Shown: positions 16,363-25,560, numbered from the stretch's first letter. The stretch is 64,000 bases of DNA from Pseudomonas haemolytica (GCF_009659625.1 NZ_VOIW01000004.1:434001-498000); one strand, 5' to 3'. Notes: generated from the letters alone by a model not told the origin. Numbers and translations: made by a program.

Positions 16363-17744
16363 GTATCGAGAACCAGATTCAGGTGGTGTTGATCGACGAT
16401 GATCCACACTTGCGTCAGGCCCTGTGCCAGACCCTGGACCTGGCCGGGCTGAAAGTCCTGCCCCTGGGCGAAGCCACCGGCCTCACCGCACGCCTGTCCC
16501 GCGACTGGCCGGGGGTGGTGGTCAGCGATATCCGCATGCCCGGCATGGACGGCCTGGAACTGCTGGCCGAACTGCACGGCCAGGACCCAGACCTGCCAGT
16601 GTTGCTGATCACCGGTCATGGCGATGTACCGCTGGCGGTGCAGGCCATGCGTGCCGGCGCCTATGACTTCCTCGAAAAGCCCTTCGCCAGCGACGCACTG
16701 CTCGACAGCGTACGCCGCGCCCTGGCCCTGCGCCGCCTGGTGCTGGACAACCGCAGCCTGCGCCTGGCGCTCAGTGATCGCCAGCAACTGAGCACGCGCC
16801 TGGTGGGCCACTCACCCCAGATGTTGCGACTGCGCGAGCAAATTGGCGCATTGGCCGCGACCAAAGCCGATGTGCTTATCCTGGGCGAAACAGGTGCTGG
16901 CAAGGAGGTTGTCGCCCGTGCGCTGCATGACCTCTCGAGCCGACGCAGTGGGCCATTTGTAGCGATCAATGCCGGGGCGCTCGCCGAGTCAGTGGTGGAA
17001 AGCGAGCTGTTCGGCCATGAGCCCGGCGCGTTTACCGGCGCGCAGAAACGCCGCATCGGCAAGTTCGAGTTCGCCAATGGCGGCACACTGTTCCTCGATG
17101 AAATCGAAAGCATGAGCCTGGATGTACAGGTTAAGTTGCTGCGGCTGTTGCAGGAACGTGTGGTGGAGCGCTTGGGTGGCAATCAACTGATCCCGTTGGA
17201 TATCCGCATTATCGCCGCCACCAAGGAAGACCTGCGCCAGGCCGCCGACCAGGGCCGTTTCCGTGCTGACTTGTATTACCGCCTCAATGTCGCGCCCTTG
17301 CGCATTCCGCCCCTGCGCGAACGTGGCGAAGATGCGTTGATGCTGTTCCAGCACTTCGCCGACGAGGCCAGCAGCCGCCACGGCCTGCCCCTGCACGAAC
17401 TGCAACCGGGCCAACGCGCGCTGTTGCTGCGCCACAGCTGGCCGGGCAATGTGCGAGAGCTGCAAAACGCTGCGGAGCGTTTCGCCCTGGGCCTGGAGCT
17501 GGCGCTGGATAATACGCAAGACAGTCCCGTTGCCAGCGTGTTGACCTCCACGCCCGGCGGCCTGAGCGAGCAAGTCGAACAGTTCGAAAAAAGCCTGATC
17601 GCCGCCGAGCTGACCCGCCCACACAGCTCCATGCGCAGCCTCGCCGAAGCCCTGGGCATGCCGCGCAAAACCTTGCATGACAAGTTGCGCAAACACGGCC
17701 TGAATTTCGCCGACAGCGCCAGCCACAGCGCCGACGACGAATGA
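16359..17744 (+). CDS. dctD: Sigma-54-dependent response regulator DctD
   Basis: 461 residues in three domains. The receiver has V-L-I-D-D-D-P and the phospho-acceptor in V-V-V-S-D-I-R-M-P-G-M-D-G. The AAA+ domain has Walker A G-E-T-G-A-G-K-E, the sigma-54 contact loop G-A-F-T-G-A and Walker B G-G-T-L-F-L-D-E. A Fis-type helix-turn-helix lies at the C terminus (S-L-A-E-A-L-G-M-P-R-K-T-L). It activates dicarboxylate transport genes with RpoN. The transporter genes themselves (dctA or dctPQM) are not in the window. ATG overlaps the dctB stop. Confidence 0.94.
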   Translation: MSIENQIQVVLIDDDPHLRQALCQTLDLAGLKVLPLGEATGLTARLSRDWPGVVVSDIRMPGMDGLELLAELHGQDPDLPVLLITGHGDVPLAVQAMRAGAYDFLEKPFASDALLDSVRRALALRRLVLDNRSLRLALSDRQQLSTRLVGHSPQMLRLREQIGALAATKADVLILGETGAGKEVVARALHDLSSRRSGPFVAINAGALAESVVESELFGHEPGAFTGAQKRRIGKFEFANGGTLFLDEIESMSLDVQVKLLRLLQERVVERLGGNQLIPLDIRIIAATKEDLRQAADQGRFRADLYYRLNVAPLRIPPLRERGEDALMLFQHFADEASSRHGLPLHELQPGQRALLLRHSWPGNVRELQNAAERFALGLELALDNTQDSPVASVLTSTPGGLSEQVEQFEKSLIAAELTRPHSSMRSLAEALGMPRKTLHDKLRKHGLNFADSASHSADDE

Positions 17745-17770
17745 ACCCGCTCACCTGCCAAGAGACCGCC

Positions 17771-18226
17771 ATGAGCCGCGATAGCCGTTACCTGGAATCC
17801 ATCCTTCACCATGACATCCCCCTGACCCGGGAAATGGGCCTCAAGGTGCTCGACTGGCAACAGGGCCAACTGCATCTGCACCTGCCCTTGCAAGCCAATA
17901 TCAACCACAAGAGCACCATGTTCGGCGGCAGCCTCTACTGCGGCGCGGTGCTGGCGGGCTGGGGCTGGCTGCACCTGAAACTGCGTGAAGCAGGCATTGA
18001 AGACGGGCACATCGTGATTCAGGAAGGGCAGATCAGTTATCCGCTGCCGGTGACGCAGGATGCGACGGCCATTTGCGCAGCGCCGGAGGAGAAGGTGTGG
18101 AAACGCTTTGTGGCGACCTACAAGCGCTATGGGCGGGCGCGGTTGACGCTGCAGGCGTGGATTGTGAATGAGGGCAGTGAAGAGCGCGCAGTAGCCTTCA
18201 CCGGCCAGTACGTCCTGCACCGCTAG
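17771..18226 (+). CDS. YiiD-C type hotdog thioesterase
   Basis: 151 residues of the hotdog fold (YiiD C-terminal/putative thioesterase family), with I-N-H-K-S-T-M-F-G-G-S-L-Y-C-G-A, the region that binds acyl-CoA. The substrate is unknown. AAGAGA precedes the ATG at 17771; an alternative ATG at 17741 overlaps the dctD stop codon and would add ten residues. Either way it is tightly linked to dctBD and probably shares the transcript, though a role in dicarboxylate sensing is not implied. A REP hairpin ends the unit. Confidence 0.85.
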   Translation: MSRDSRYLESILHHDIPLTREMGLKVLDWQQGQLHLHLPLQANINHKSTMFGGSLYCGAVLAGWGWLHLKLREAGIEDGHIVIQEGQISYPLPVTQDATAICAAPEEKVWKRFVATYKRYGRARLTLQAWIVNEGSEERAVAFTGQYVLHR

Positions 18227-18246
18227 CTGCCGTGACACAAAACAAA

Positions 18247-18274
18247 TGTGGGAGCGGGCTTGCTCGCTCCCACA
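18247..18274. repeat. REP hairpin between convergent genes
   Basis: TGTGGGAGCG (18247-18256) / CGCTCCCACA (18265-18274). It lies between the convergent thioesterase and cysQ genes and probably serves as a bidirectional terminator. Confidence 0.8.
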
Positions 18275-18292
18275 CTTTGATCTGCTGTGGTC

Positions 18293-19129
18293 TCAAGTCC
18301 TGGCCAGGGTCAACAGGCGTTCGCGCCACGCCGCCTTGGCCGGCAATGCCAAAAAGAACGGGTTCAACAACGATGCCCGCGCCGGGTAGCTGAACGGTTG
18401 GCCATTCAACTCCAACACTGCGCCTCCCGCCCCCTCCAACACGCCCTGGGCCGCCGCGGTATCCCACTGCGACGTCGGCGCCAGGCGCGGATAGCAATCG
18501 GCACTGCCTTCGGCCAGCAGGCAAAACTTCAACGAGCTGCCTATATTCGCCAGTTTCAGCTCCCCCAACCCTTCGCTCAGACCAGCCAGCAGGCGCTCCT
18601 GCTCAGGGCTGGTATGGCGACGGCTGGCCACCACGGTGAAAGCTTCGCCCGCGGCCGGCTTCTGGCGCACTTGAATCTGTTTGGGCGCGGCATTGACATC
18701 CGAACGCCAAGCCCCCAGGCCCGCGCCACCGAAGTAGCATCGGCCAGTGGTAGGCATCGATACCACGCCGAACACCACACGGCCCTGTTCGATCAAGGCA
18801 ATATTGACGGTGAACTCTTCGCTGCCGGAAATGAACTCCTTGGTGCCATCCAGAGGGTCCACCAGCCACCAACGCTGCCAGCCGGCTCGCACGCTCTGAT
18901 CAATATCCGCATCCTCTTCGGACAGCACCGGAATGCTTGGGTCCAGTGCGGTAAGGCCGGCGAGAATCAGATGGTGCGCGGCCAGATCAGCAGCAGTCAC
19001 CGGCGAATCATCCGCCTTGGAGGTCACAGCTACATCGGCGCGCCAGTACGGCAGGATCGCTTCACCGGCCTGGCGAGCCAGTTCAATGACAGGGGCGATA
19101 AACGGGTGGCCTAAAAACAGTTCGCTCAT
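18293..19129 (-). CDS. cysQ: 3'(2'),5'-bisphosphate nucleotidase CysQ
   Basis: Hydrolyses 3'-phosphoadenosine-5'-phosphate, a by-product of sulfate assimilation. 278 residues of the inositol-monophosphatase fold: S-P-V-T-A-A-D, S-E-E-D-A-D and D-P-L-D-G-T-K-E-F form the three-metal active site, and W-D-T-A-A-A is the C-terminal conserved acidic segment. It overlaps nudE by four bases, so the two are co-transcribed from upstream of nudE. Confidence 0.96.
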   Translation of the reverse strand: MSELFLGHPFIAPVIELARQAGEAILPYWRADVAVTSKADDSPVTAADLAAHHLILAGLTALDPSIPVLSEEDADIDQSVRAGWQRWWLVDPLDGTKEFISGSEEFTVNIALIEQGRVVFGVVSMPTTGRCYFGGAGLGAWRSDVNAAPKQIQVRQKPAAGEAFTVVASRRHTSPEQERLLAGLSEGLGELKLANIGSSLKFCLLAEGSADCYPRLAPTSQWDTAAAQGVLEGAGGAVLELNGQPFSYPARASLLNPFFLALPAKAAWRERLLTLART

Positions 19130-19692
19130 GCGTTGAACGCTCCACGCTGGGTCAACAGGTCTCTTACCAAGTACAGCGCAGCCAAGGCGCGGCCTTCGCT
19201 GAATTGCTCGTTTTGTGCAAGCATCGACAGCTCACGCAGGTTGACCCGGTCCACGCGCATCGGTTCAGGCTCATCGCCTTCCAGGCGTTCTTCATACAGG
19301 TCGGTGGCCAGCACCACCTGGATCTTCTGGCTCATATAACCGGGCGACAACGACAGTTCGGTGATGTGCTCCAACTGCCGTGCACCATAACCGGCCTCCT
19401 CCTTGAGCTCGCGGTCCGCCGCTGCCAATACGTCCTCGCCTGGCTCGATCAACCCTTTGGGCAGCGACAACTCATACTCGTCGGTGCCACCGCAGTACTC
19501 TTCCACCAGCAATGCATGATCCTCGTCTATCATCGCCACGATCATCACCGCGCCGTAGCCGGCACCGCGCCCCACAAGACGTTCGTAGGTCCGTTCAACG
19601 CCATTGGAAAAGCGCAATTGCACTTCCTCCACGCGGAACAAACGGCTACTGGCGACTATTTCGCGGGCGAGGACGGTGGGTTTCTGGCGCAT
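19126..19692 (-). CDS. nudE: ADP compounds hydrolase NudE
   Basis: Nudix hydrolase of ADP-ribose, NADH and Ap3A type substrates. 188 residues with the Nudix box G-L-I-E-P-G-E then R-E-L-K-E-E-A-G-Y-G. The N-terminal beta domain is typical of the ADP-ribose pyrophosphatase group. It is first gene of the nudE-cysQ unit; its start codon is 87 bp from the divergent yrfG start, so both promoters are in that gap. Assignment to NudE also fits the known nudE-cysQ pairing. Confidence 0.93.
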   Translation of the reverse strand: MRQKPTVLAREIVASSRLFRVEEVQLRFSNGVERTYERLVGRGAGYGAVMIVAMIDEDHALLVEEYCGGTDEYELSLPKGLIEPGEDVLAAADRELKEEAGYGARQLEHITELSLSPGYMSQKIQVVLATDLYEERLEGDEPEPMRVDRVNLRELSMLAQNEQFSEGRALAALYLVRDLLTQRGAFNA

Positions 19693-19779
19693 AAACGGCT
19701 CCTTGGCGTGATCGGGTTACTATACCGTGGCTTTCCCGATTGTCTGTGTCGGATATCTTTACTTACGTGAGAACGCACC

Positions 19780-20442
19780 ATGCCCTCTTTGCCCTGGCAC
19801 GCTATCGACACCGTCCTGCTGGACATGGACGGCACCTTGCTCGACCTGCATTACGACAATCATTTCTGGATGGAGCACCTGCCCCACCGCTACGCCGAAC
19901 TTCACGGCGTGAGTCGGGCCATGGCCGAGTTGGAGTTGCAACCGCTGTTCGAGCGTAACGCCGGACAGTTGCAATGGTATTGCCTGGATTTCTGGAGCAC
20001 TGAACTTGCGATCCCGGTGCGTGAGCTCAAGCTGGAAACCGCCCACCTGATCGCCCTGCGGCCGGACGCCGATACTTTCCTGGCGGCGATCAAACAGGCC
20101 GGCAAGCGTGTGATCCTGATCACCAATGCTCATCGTGATTCGCTGTCATTGAAGCTGGAACGCATTGAACTGGCGCCGTATTTCGAGCGATTGATCAGCT
20201 CTCATGACTATGGTTTCCCCAAGGAAAGCCCACAGTTCTGGGAAGCCTTGCAAGCCGACATCCACTTCGACCCGGCCCGTAGTCTGTTCATCGATGACAC
20301 CTTGCCAATCCTGCGAAGTGCCCGGGATTTTGGCGTGGGGCATTTGTTGGCGGTGAAAGAGCCTGATAGCAAAAAGGGGCCAAAGGACACTGCAGAGTTT
20401 TCAGCAGTAGGGGATTATCGAGAACTCATTGCGGGGCTTTAA
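19780..20442 (+). CDS. yrfG: GMP/IMP nucleotidase YrfG (HAD family)
   Basis: 220 residues of the haloacid dehalogenase superfamily. Motif I is D-M-D-G-T-L-L-D-L near the N terminus, motif II I-L-I-T-N-A-H-R-D, motif III lysine in G-F-P-K-E-S, and motif IV F-I-D-D-T-L-P. YrfG dephosphorylates purine nucleoside monophosphates. It is divergent from nudE and monocistronic, ended by a perfect REP hairpin. Confidence 0.93.
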   Translation: MPSLPWHAIDTVLLDMDGTLLDLHYDNHFWMEHLPHRYAELHGVSRAMAELELQPLFERNAGQLQWYCLDFWSTELAIPVRELKLETAHLIALRPDADTFLAAIKQAGKRVILITNAHRDSLSLKLERIELAPYFERLISSHDYGFPKESPQFWEALQADIHFDPARSLFIDDTLPILRSARDFGVGHLLAVKEPDSKKGPKDTAEFSAVGDYRELIAGL

Positions 20443-20446
20443 ACGC

Positions 20447-20483
20447 ATGTGGGAGGGGGTTTATTGCCCCCTCCCACATTTTT
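20447..20483. repeat. REP hairpin/terminator
   Basis: Perfect 13-base stem ATGTGGGAGGGGG / CCCCCTCCCACAT (20447-20459 and 20467-20479) followed by T. It separates convergent yrfG and the LysM gene. Confidence 0.82.
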
Positions 20484-20493
20484 GTCCCGCGTA

Positions 20494-20934
20494 TTACTCA
20501 GGGATACGCAGTGTCTGGCCTGGGTAGATCTTGTCAGGGTGCGACAACAGCGGCTTGTTGGCCTCGAAAATCTTGTTGTACTGGTTGGCGTTACCGTACA
20601 CTGCCAGGGAAATCGCGCTGAGGGTGTCGCCCTTTTTCACCACGACGAAGCGAGCAGCGGTAACCGCAGGGCCGGATACAGTGATCTGGTCATCCACGCT
20701 TGCTACACCGGCAATGTTGCCCAACGCCAGAAGGATCTTCTCTTTCTCTTCCTGCGTAGCCACTTCACCGGTCACAGTGACCTTGTCGCCATCCACCGTG
20801 GTCTGCACGTTTGGATTGCCCAGGCCCACCTTGCTCACATGCTCCTTCAACTGCTCACTGGCGTTCGCATTACCCGGCGTCAACAGGTCGACAATCTTTT
20901 CGCCAGCTTCTTTGATAAAGCTAAAAATACTCAT
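20494..20934 (-). CDS. BON and LysM domain protein (Kbp/YgaU-like)
   Basis: 146 residues without signal peptide. An N-terminal BON domain (about 25-90: V-S-K-V-G-L-G-N-P-N-V, V-D-G-D-K-V-T-V-T-G) precedes a LysM domain (about 95-146: F-V-V-V-K-K-G-D-T-L-S-A-I, ending Y-P-G-Q-T-L-R-I-P-E). This is the layout of E. coli Kbp (YgaU), a potassium-binding protein of the cytoplasm. The neighbour order yrfG-LysM-fdhD is also seen in P. aeruginosa. Start ATG preceded by AAGGAGAG. Confidence 0.93.
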   Translation of the reverse strand: MSIFSFIKEAGEKIVDLLTPGNANASEQLKEHVSKVGLGNPNVQTTVDGDKVTVTGEVATQEEKEKILLALGNIAGVASVDDQITVSGPAVTAARFVVVKKGDTLSAISLAVYGNANQYNKIFEANKPLLSHPDKIYPGQTLRIPE

Positions 20935-21178
20935 GGTGCGCTCTCCTTGGGATTTAATTTCCAGATGCCCAAGACTAGACCAGTCCTACAGACTTGGGTT
21001 CCAGACTGACTAAAGACCCAAAAGTATCGAAATTACTCGCCCTTGGAATAAGCCCTCAGTGCAGCGGCGGATCAGCCTTGATCGACGCCATCTATCAATA
21101 GATCAATACTGGCAATTAGACGCGACCCTTTGTCGCGCCTAGTCTGAACACTGATCAATCCGCCGGTGGTACTGCCCC

Positions 21179-22018
21179 ATGAACGCCAAGCGCCCTACCT
21201 GCGCGGCGCCCGCCCTCGAAACGACCGCGCCCGCCGCCAGCCAGAGCTATCAATATTGCAATCTTGAGCACACTGAAGTCGCCAGCACCGCGCTGGCCGA
21301 AGAAGTGGCGCTGGCGATTGCCTATAACGATATCAGCCAGGCAGTGATGCTGGTGACACCGACGGATCTGGAAGACTTCATTGTCGGCTTCAGCCTCGGC
21401 AGCGGCATTATTGCCGACGTTAGCGACATTTATGACCTGAAAATCAGCGGTTCCGGTTCAGCGCAATACGCTCAGGTGCAGATTTCCAGCCGTGCGTTCT
21501 GGAACCTCAAGCAGCAGCGTCGGCAATTGGCGGGCACCAGCGGTTGCGGCCTGTGCGGTGTAGAAGCAGTTGAACAGGCACTACCCGACCTGCAAGTGCT
21601 GCCCGGCGCGCCCTTGCCGCCCGCGCAATGGCTCGATGGCCTGCGCCAGCGCATCAGTGCGTTCCAACCCCTGGGCCAGTACAGCGGCGCAGTGCATGCG
21701 GCGGTATTTATGAACCACCAGGGCGAATTGCTGCTGGGGCGCGAGGACATCGGCCGGCATAACGCCCTGGATAAATTGATCGGCGCGTTGATCCGCGAAA
21801 AGATTCCGACCGACGGTGGCCTGGCCATTGTCACCAGCCGCTGCAGCCTCGAATTGATCCAGAAAGTCCTGCGCGCGGGCATCCAGACCCTGGTGAGCCT
21901 GTCGTCGCCCACCGGCCTGGCCTTGCAATGGGCGCGTCGGCACAACCTCAATCTCATCCACTTGCCGCAGAAAAGCGCGCCACGGGTCTACAGCCCAGCG
22001 ATGGAGCACCAGCCATGA
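21179..22018 (+). CDS. fdhD: Formate dehydrogenase accessory sulfurtransferase FdhD
   Basis: Passes sulfur to the molybdenum cofactor of formate dehydrogenase-type enzymes. 279 residues with the essential redox cysteines in S-G-C-G-L-C-G, and conserved G-E-L-L-L-G-R-E-D-I-G-R-H-N-A-L-D-K and I-V-T-S-R-C-S. The last four bases overlap the start of the molybdopterin oxidoreductase gene, which is the natural client enzyme. Confidence 0.97.
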   Translation: MNAKRPTCAAPALETTAPAASQSYQYCNLEHTEVASTALAEEVALAIAYNDISQAVMLVTPTDLEDFIVGFSLGSGIIADVSDIYDLKISGSGSAQYAQVQISSRAFWNLKQQRRQLAGTSGCGLCGVEAVEQALPDLQVLPGAPLPPAQWLDGLRQRISAFQPLGQYSGAVHAAVFMNHQGELLLGREDIGRHNALDKLIGALIREKIPTDGGLAIVTSRCSLELIQKVLRAGIQTLVSLSSPTGLALQWARRHNLNLIHLPQKSAPRVYSPAMEHQP

Positions 22019-24363
22019 GCCTTCACCACCAAGCCGACCAGACCCCAACCCCGCGCTACAAGCCCTATAAAGGCCCAGCTGGCGGCTGGGGCGCACTGAT
22101 CAGCGTGGCACACGCCTGGCTGACCAGCGACAACGCGCTGAAGAACCTGCGCATGATGCTCAAGACCAATCAGAACGGCGGTTTCGACTGCCCAGGCTGC
22201 GCCTGGGGCGACTCGCCGGAAAGCGGCATGGTCAAGTTCTGCGAAAACGGCGCAAAGGCGGTCAACTGGGAAGCCACCAAGCGCCGCGTCGATGCCGCAT
22301 TCTTCGCCAAGCACAGTGTCACGGCCTTGCTGGAGCAAAGCGACTATTGGCTGGAATACCAGGGCCGCCTGACCGAGCCGATGCGCTATGACGCCGAAAC
22401 CGACCGCTACACGCCCATCAGCTGGGACGCGGCGTTCGATCTGGTCGGCAAACACCTCAACGCATTGCCCAGCCCCGACATGGCCGAGTTCTACACCTCA
22501 GGCCGCGCCAGCAACGAAGCCGCCTACCTGTACCAACTGTTTGTGCGCGCCTATGGCACCAACAATTTTCCCGACTGCTCGAACATGTGCCACGAAGCCA
22601 GCGGCGTAGCCCTGGCGCAGAGTGTGGGCGTGGGCAAAGGCACCGTGACCTTTGATGACTTCGAACATGCCGACGCTATTTTCGTCTGGGGCCAGAACCC
22701 CGGCACCAACCACCCGCGCATGCTTGAACCGCTGCGCGAAGCGGTAAAACGCGGCGCCCAGGTGGTGTGTATCAATCCGTTGAAAGAGCGTGGCCTGGAA
22801 CGCTTCCAGCACCCACAACACCCGCTGGAAATGCTCACCAACGGCGACAAACCGACCAATACCGCGTACCTGCGCCCGGCGTTGGGCGGTGACATGGCCA
22901 TTCTGCGCGGTATGGCCAAGTTCCTGCTGCTGTGGGAGCGCCAAGCCCTGGCCGAAGGCAAGGAAGCGGTGTTCGATCACGTCTTCCTGAATGAACACAC
23001 CACCAACGTCCTGGAATACCTGGGCCAGATCGACGACACCTCGTGGGAGGAAATCGTCGAGCAGTCCGGCCTGACGTTGGTTGAGATCGAGCAAGCGGCG
23101 CGCATGTACGCCAAAGGCAAGAACGTGATCATGTGCTGGGCAATGGGGATTACCCAGCACCGCCACTCGGTACCGACCATCCAGGAAATCGCCAACCTGA
23201 TGCTGCTGCGCGGCAATATCGGCCGCCCCGGCGCAGGGCTGTGCCCGGTGCGTGGCCATAGCAACGTGCAGGGTGACCGCACCATGGGTATCAACGAACG
23301 CCCACCGGTGGCGTTCCTCGACTCCCTGGAGCGTCGATTCCAGTTCCAGGTGCCACGCGAAAACGGCCACAACGTGGTGGAAGCGATTCACGCCATGCTC
23401 GAAGGCCGCTCCAAAGTGTTTATCGGTTTGGGCGGCAACTTCGCCCAAGCCACGCCAGACAGCCCGCGCACCTTCGAAGCGCTGCGCAATTGCGACCTGA
23501 CCGTGCAGATCAGCACCAAGCTCAACCGCAGCCACCTGATGCACGGTAAAGACGCGCTGATCCTGCCATGCCTGGGCCGTACCGATATCGACATCCAGGC
23601 CGACGGCCCGCAGGCGGTGACGGTGGAAGACTCGTTCAGCATGGTCCACGGCTCCAACGGCCAGCTGCAACCGCTGTCGACACTGATGAAATCCGAGCCT
23701 GCGATCCTGGCCGGGATCGCCGCCGCCACCCTGGGCAGCAAACCGGTAGATTGGAAATGGCTGGTGGCCGACTACGGACGCATCCGCGACCTGATCGCCG
23801 ACACCATCCCAGGCTTCAAGGATTTCAACGAGCGCATCAAGCACCCAGGTGGTTTCTATCTTGGCAACTCAGCCGGCGCGCGCCGCTGGAACACGCCGTC
23901 GGGACGCGCCAACTTCCGCCCGAACATCCTGCCCAAAGACCTGATCCACGAACGCACCCACGCCACGGGCCGAGTGCCGGACCTGATCATGCAGTCGATG
24001 CGCTCCCACGATCAGTACAACACCACCATCTATGGCCTGGACGACCGTTATCGCGGGGTCAAGGGCCAGCGTGATGTGCTGTTCGTCAACGAAGCCGACA
24101 TCATCCGCCTGGGCTTCAAGCCGGGGCAGAAGGCTGACATCGTGTCGTTGTGGGAAGACGGCCGTGAGCGCCGCGTGAAGGGCTTTACCTTGCTGGCGTT
24201 TGACATTCCCGCAGGGCAGGCCGCGGCTTACTACCCGGAAGTGAACCCACTGGTGCCCTTGGAAAGCACTGGGGAGGGTAGCCATACACCAACGTCGAAG
24301 TTCGTCGCGATTCGTTTGGAAGCGGCCAGTGACAACGGGCTGATCATGGCGCGTTCGGCCTGA
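22015..24363 (+). CDS. FdhF/YdeP family molybdopterin oxidoreductase
   Basis: 782 residues. The N-terminal segment F-D-C-P-G-C-A-W-G-D-S has only two closely spaced cysteines of the [4Fe-4S] set, followed by a C-E-N-G-A-K-A context, as in the YdeP group. Next come the molybdopterin-binding domains (W-G-Q-N-P-G-T-N-H-P, C-W-A-M-G-I-T-Q-H, G-L-G-G-N-F-A-Q-A-T-P) and a C-terminal MGD-binding domain (N-E-A-D-I-I-R-L-G). No dedicated electron-transfer subunits are adjacent, so this is not a standard respiratory formate dehydrogenase. Members are annotated as formate dehydrogenase alpha-like with uncertain substrate. ATG overlaps the fdhD stop. Confidence 0.93.
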   Translation: MSLHHQADQTPTPRYKPYKGPAGGWGALISVAHAWLTSDNALKNLRMMLKTNQNGGFDCPGCAWGDSPESGMVKFCENGAKAVNWEATKRRVDAAFFAKHSVTALLEQSDYWLEYQGRLTEPMRYDAETDRYTPISWDAAFDLVGKHLNALPSPDMAEFYTSGRASNEAAYLYQLFVRAYGTNNFPDCSNMCHEASGVALAQSVGVGKGTVTFDDFEHADAIFVWGQNPGTNHPRMLEPLREAVKRGAQVVCINPLKERGLERFQHPQHPLEMLTNGDKPTNTAYLRPALGGDMAILRGMAKFLLLWERQALAEGKEAVFDHVFLNEHTTNVLEYLGQIDDTSWEEIVEQSGLTLVEIEQAARMYAKGKNVIMCWAMGITQHRHSVPTIQEIANLMLLRGNIGRPGAGLCPVRGHSNVQGDRTMGINERPPVAFLDSLERRFQFQVPRENGHNVVEAIHAMLEGRSKVFIGLGGNFAQATPDSPRTFEALRNCDLTVQISTKLNRSHLMHGKDALILPCLGRTDIDIQADGPQAVTVEDSFSMVHGSNGQLQPLSTLMKSEPAILAGIAAATLGSKPVDWKWLVADYGRIRDLIADTIPGFKDFNERIKHPGGFYLGNSAGARRWNTPSGRANFRPNILPKDLIHERTHATGRVPDLIMQSMRSHDQYNTTIYGLDDRYRGVKGQRDVLFVNEADIIRLGFKPGQKADIVSLWEDGRERRVKGFTLLAFDIPAGQAAAYYPEVNPLVPLESTGEGSHTPTSKFVAIRLEAASDNGLIMARSA

Positions 24364-24377
24364 CTCGATCCGCAGGC

Positions 24378-24410
24378 ACAAAAAAGGCCGCTTTTGCATG
24401 AAAGCGGCCA
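24378..24410 (-). terminator. Hairpin with U-run on the minus strand
   Basis: GGCCGCTTT (24386-24394) / AAAGCGGCC (24401-24409). On the plus strand it follows the oxidoreductase stop but has no T run after it. On the minus strand it is followed by seven U. It may stop the oxidoreductase transcript weakly, or end a minus-strand transcript arising in 24410-24570. Confidence 0.6.
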
Positions 24411-24569
24411 TCCTCAAGTAGCAAGAGACCCGGAAAAACGACTTAAGTTCCCTATGTAAAACAGTAACTTAGCAAATTGTATACAACTTATGCCACCGGT
24501 CGGATTTCGATTGTCAGCCGCCCGCTACAACCTCAGGATCGCGCCGTCATCCCCTTGAGGTTTCCCTGA

Positions 24570-25052
24570 ATGAAGTTCTCCTCGATTCTCTTGTTGTCCC
24601 TTGGCCTGGTCAGTGGCGCAGCCATGGCCGGTGGCACCACCGAAGCCGGTGTAGGCGGCGCATTGGGCGGGGTTCTAGGTTCCGTTGTCGGCCAGCAGTT
24701 GGGCGGTAACACCGGCTCGACCATCGGCGCAGCCTTGGGCGGCGCGGGCGGTAGCGCAGTCGGCGCCGACAAGCGCAGCCGTGGCGAAGCAGCCATTGGC
24801 GGCGCACTGGGCGCAGCTGGCGGCAACGTAGTAGGCCGCAGTGTTGGCGGCAGCACCGGCGCACTGGTCGGGTCTGCGGCCGGCGGTGGCGCAGGTGGCG
24901 CACTGGGCAACTACATGGGTAACAAGAGCGATGACGACGACCGTCGTGACCGTGGCCGGGATAACCGTCGCTATGACCGTGACGATCATCGCGGCCGTGG
25001 CCATGCCTATGGGCATCGCAAGAACAAGCATCACTACCGCAACCATCGGTAA
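24570..25052 (+). CDS. Glycine-zipper envelope protein
   Basis: 160 residues. The signal peptide (ending G-A-A-M-A-G-G) is followed by a long Gly/Ala-rich stretch of repeated small-xxx-small motifs (G-G-A-L-G-G-V-L-G-S-V-V-G-Q, G-A-A-L-G-G-A-G-G), the glycine-zipper pattern of YmgG/OmpA-linked envelope proteins. The last 40 residues are very different: alternating Asp and Arg/His (D-D-D-R-R-D-R-G-R-D, then H-R-K-N-K-H-H-Y-R). The basic end could bind LPS or anionic polymers; that is inference. It is monocistronic, ended by a REP hairpin. Function unknown. Confidence 0.85.
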   Translation: MKFSSILLLSLGLVSGAAMAGGTTEAGVGGALGGVLGSVVGQQLGGNTGSTIGAALGGAGGSAVGADKRSRGEAAIGGALGAAGGNVVGRSVGGSTGALVGSAAGGGAGGALGNYMGNKSDDDDRRDRGRDNRRYDRDDHRGRGHAYGHRKNKHHYRNHR

Positions 25053-25077
25053 AGTCTGAAGAACACCACAGAGTCAG

Positions 25078-25105
25078 ATGTGGGAGTACGCCCCTCCCAC
25101 ATTTG
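25078..25105. repeat. REP hairpin between convergent genes
   Basis: ATGTGGGAG (25078-25086) / CTCCCACAT (25094-25102). It lies between the glycine-zipper gene and the convergent thioesterase gene, a probable bidirectional terminator. Confidence 0.75.
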
Positions 25106-25116
25106 GTGCCGCCAAG

Positions 25117-25554
25117 TCAGGCCACCAGACGCTGCAATGCCTCGCGCAACATCCCCGGAATCGGCACTGGCTGGTTCGACGCCCGATCCACAAACACATG
25201 CACAAAGCGCCCCGCCGCACAGGCTTCTTCTTCGCCTGCCTTGAACACCGCCACCTCATACTGCACCGAGCTGTTACCCAGCTTGCCCACCCGCAGGCCG
25301 ATTTCAATGCGCTCGGGAAAGGAAATCGACGCGAAGTAATCACACGCCGAACTCACCACAAACCCCACCACCTCACCATCATGAATATCCAGCCCACCCT
25401 GTTCGATCAGGTAGGTATTCACCGCCGTGTCGAAGAAGCTGTAGTAGGTGACGTTGTTTACATGACCGTAGATATCGTTGTCGTGCCAGCGCGTGATGAT
25501 CGGCTGGAAGTGACGGTAATCGGCGCGCAAAGGCGTTGAATCGGGCATCGGCAA
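25117..25554 (-). CDS. YbgC/FadM-type acyl-CoA thioesterase
   Basis: 145 residues of the 4-hydroxybenzoyl-CoA thioesterase hotdog family: [17 protein letters not shown] holds the catalytic Asp and the following helix, and Y-E-V-A-V-F lies later. Such enzymes hydrolyse acyl-CoA in the cytoplasm; the substrate is not deducible. It begins 6 bp after the recQ-like stop on the same strand and so forms an operon with it. Confidence 0.92.
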   Translation of the reverse strand: MPMPDSTPLRADYRHFQPIITRWHDNDIYGHVNNVTYYSFFDTAVNTYLIEQGGLDIHDGEVVGFVVSSACDYFASISFPERIEIGLRVGKLGNSSVQYEVAVFKAGEEEACAAGRFVHVFVDRASNQPVPIPGMLREALQRLVA

Positions 25555-25560
25555 CTCTCG

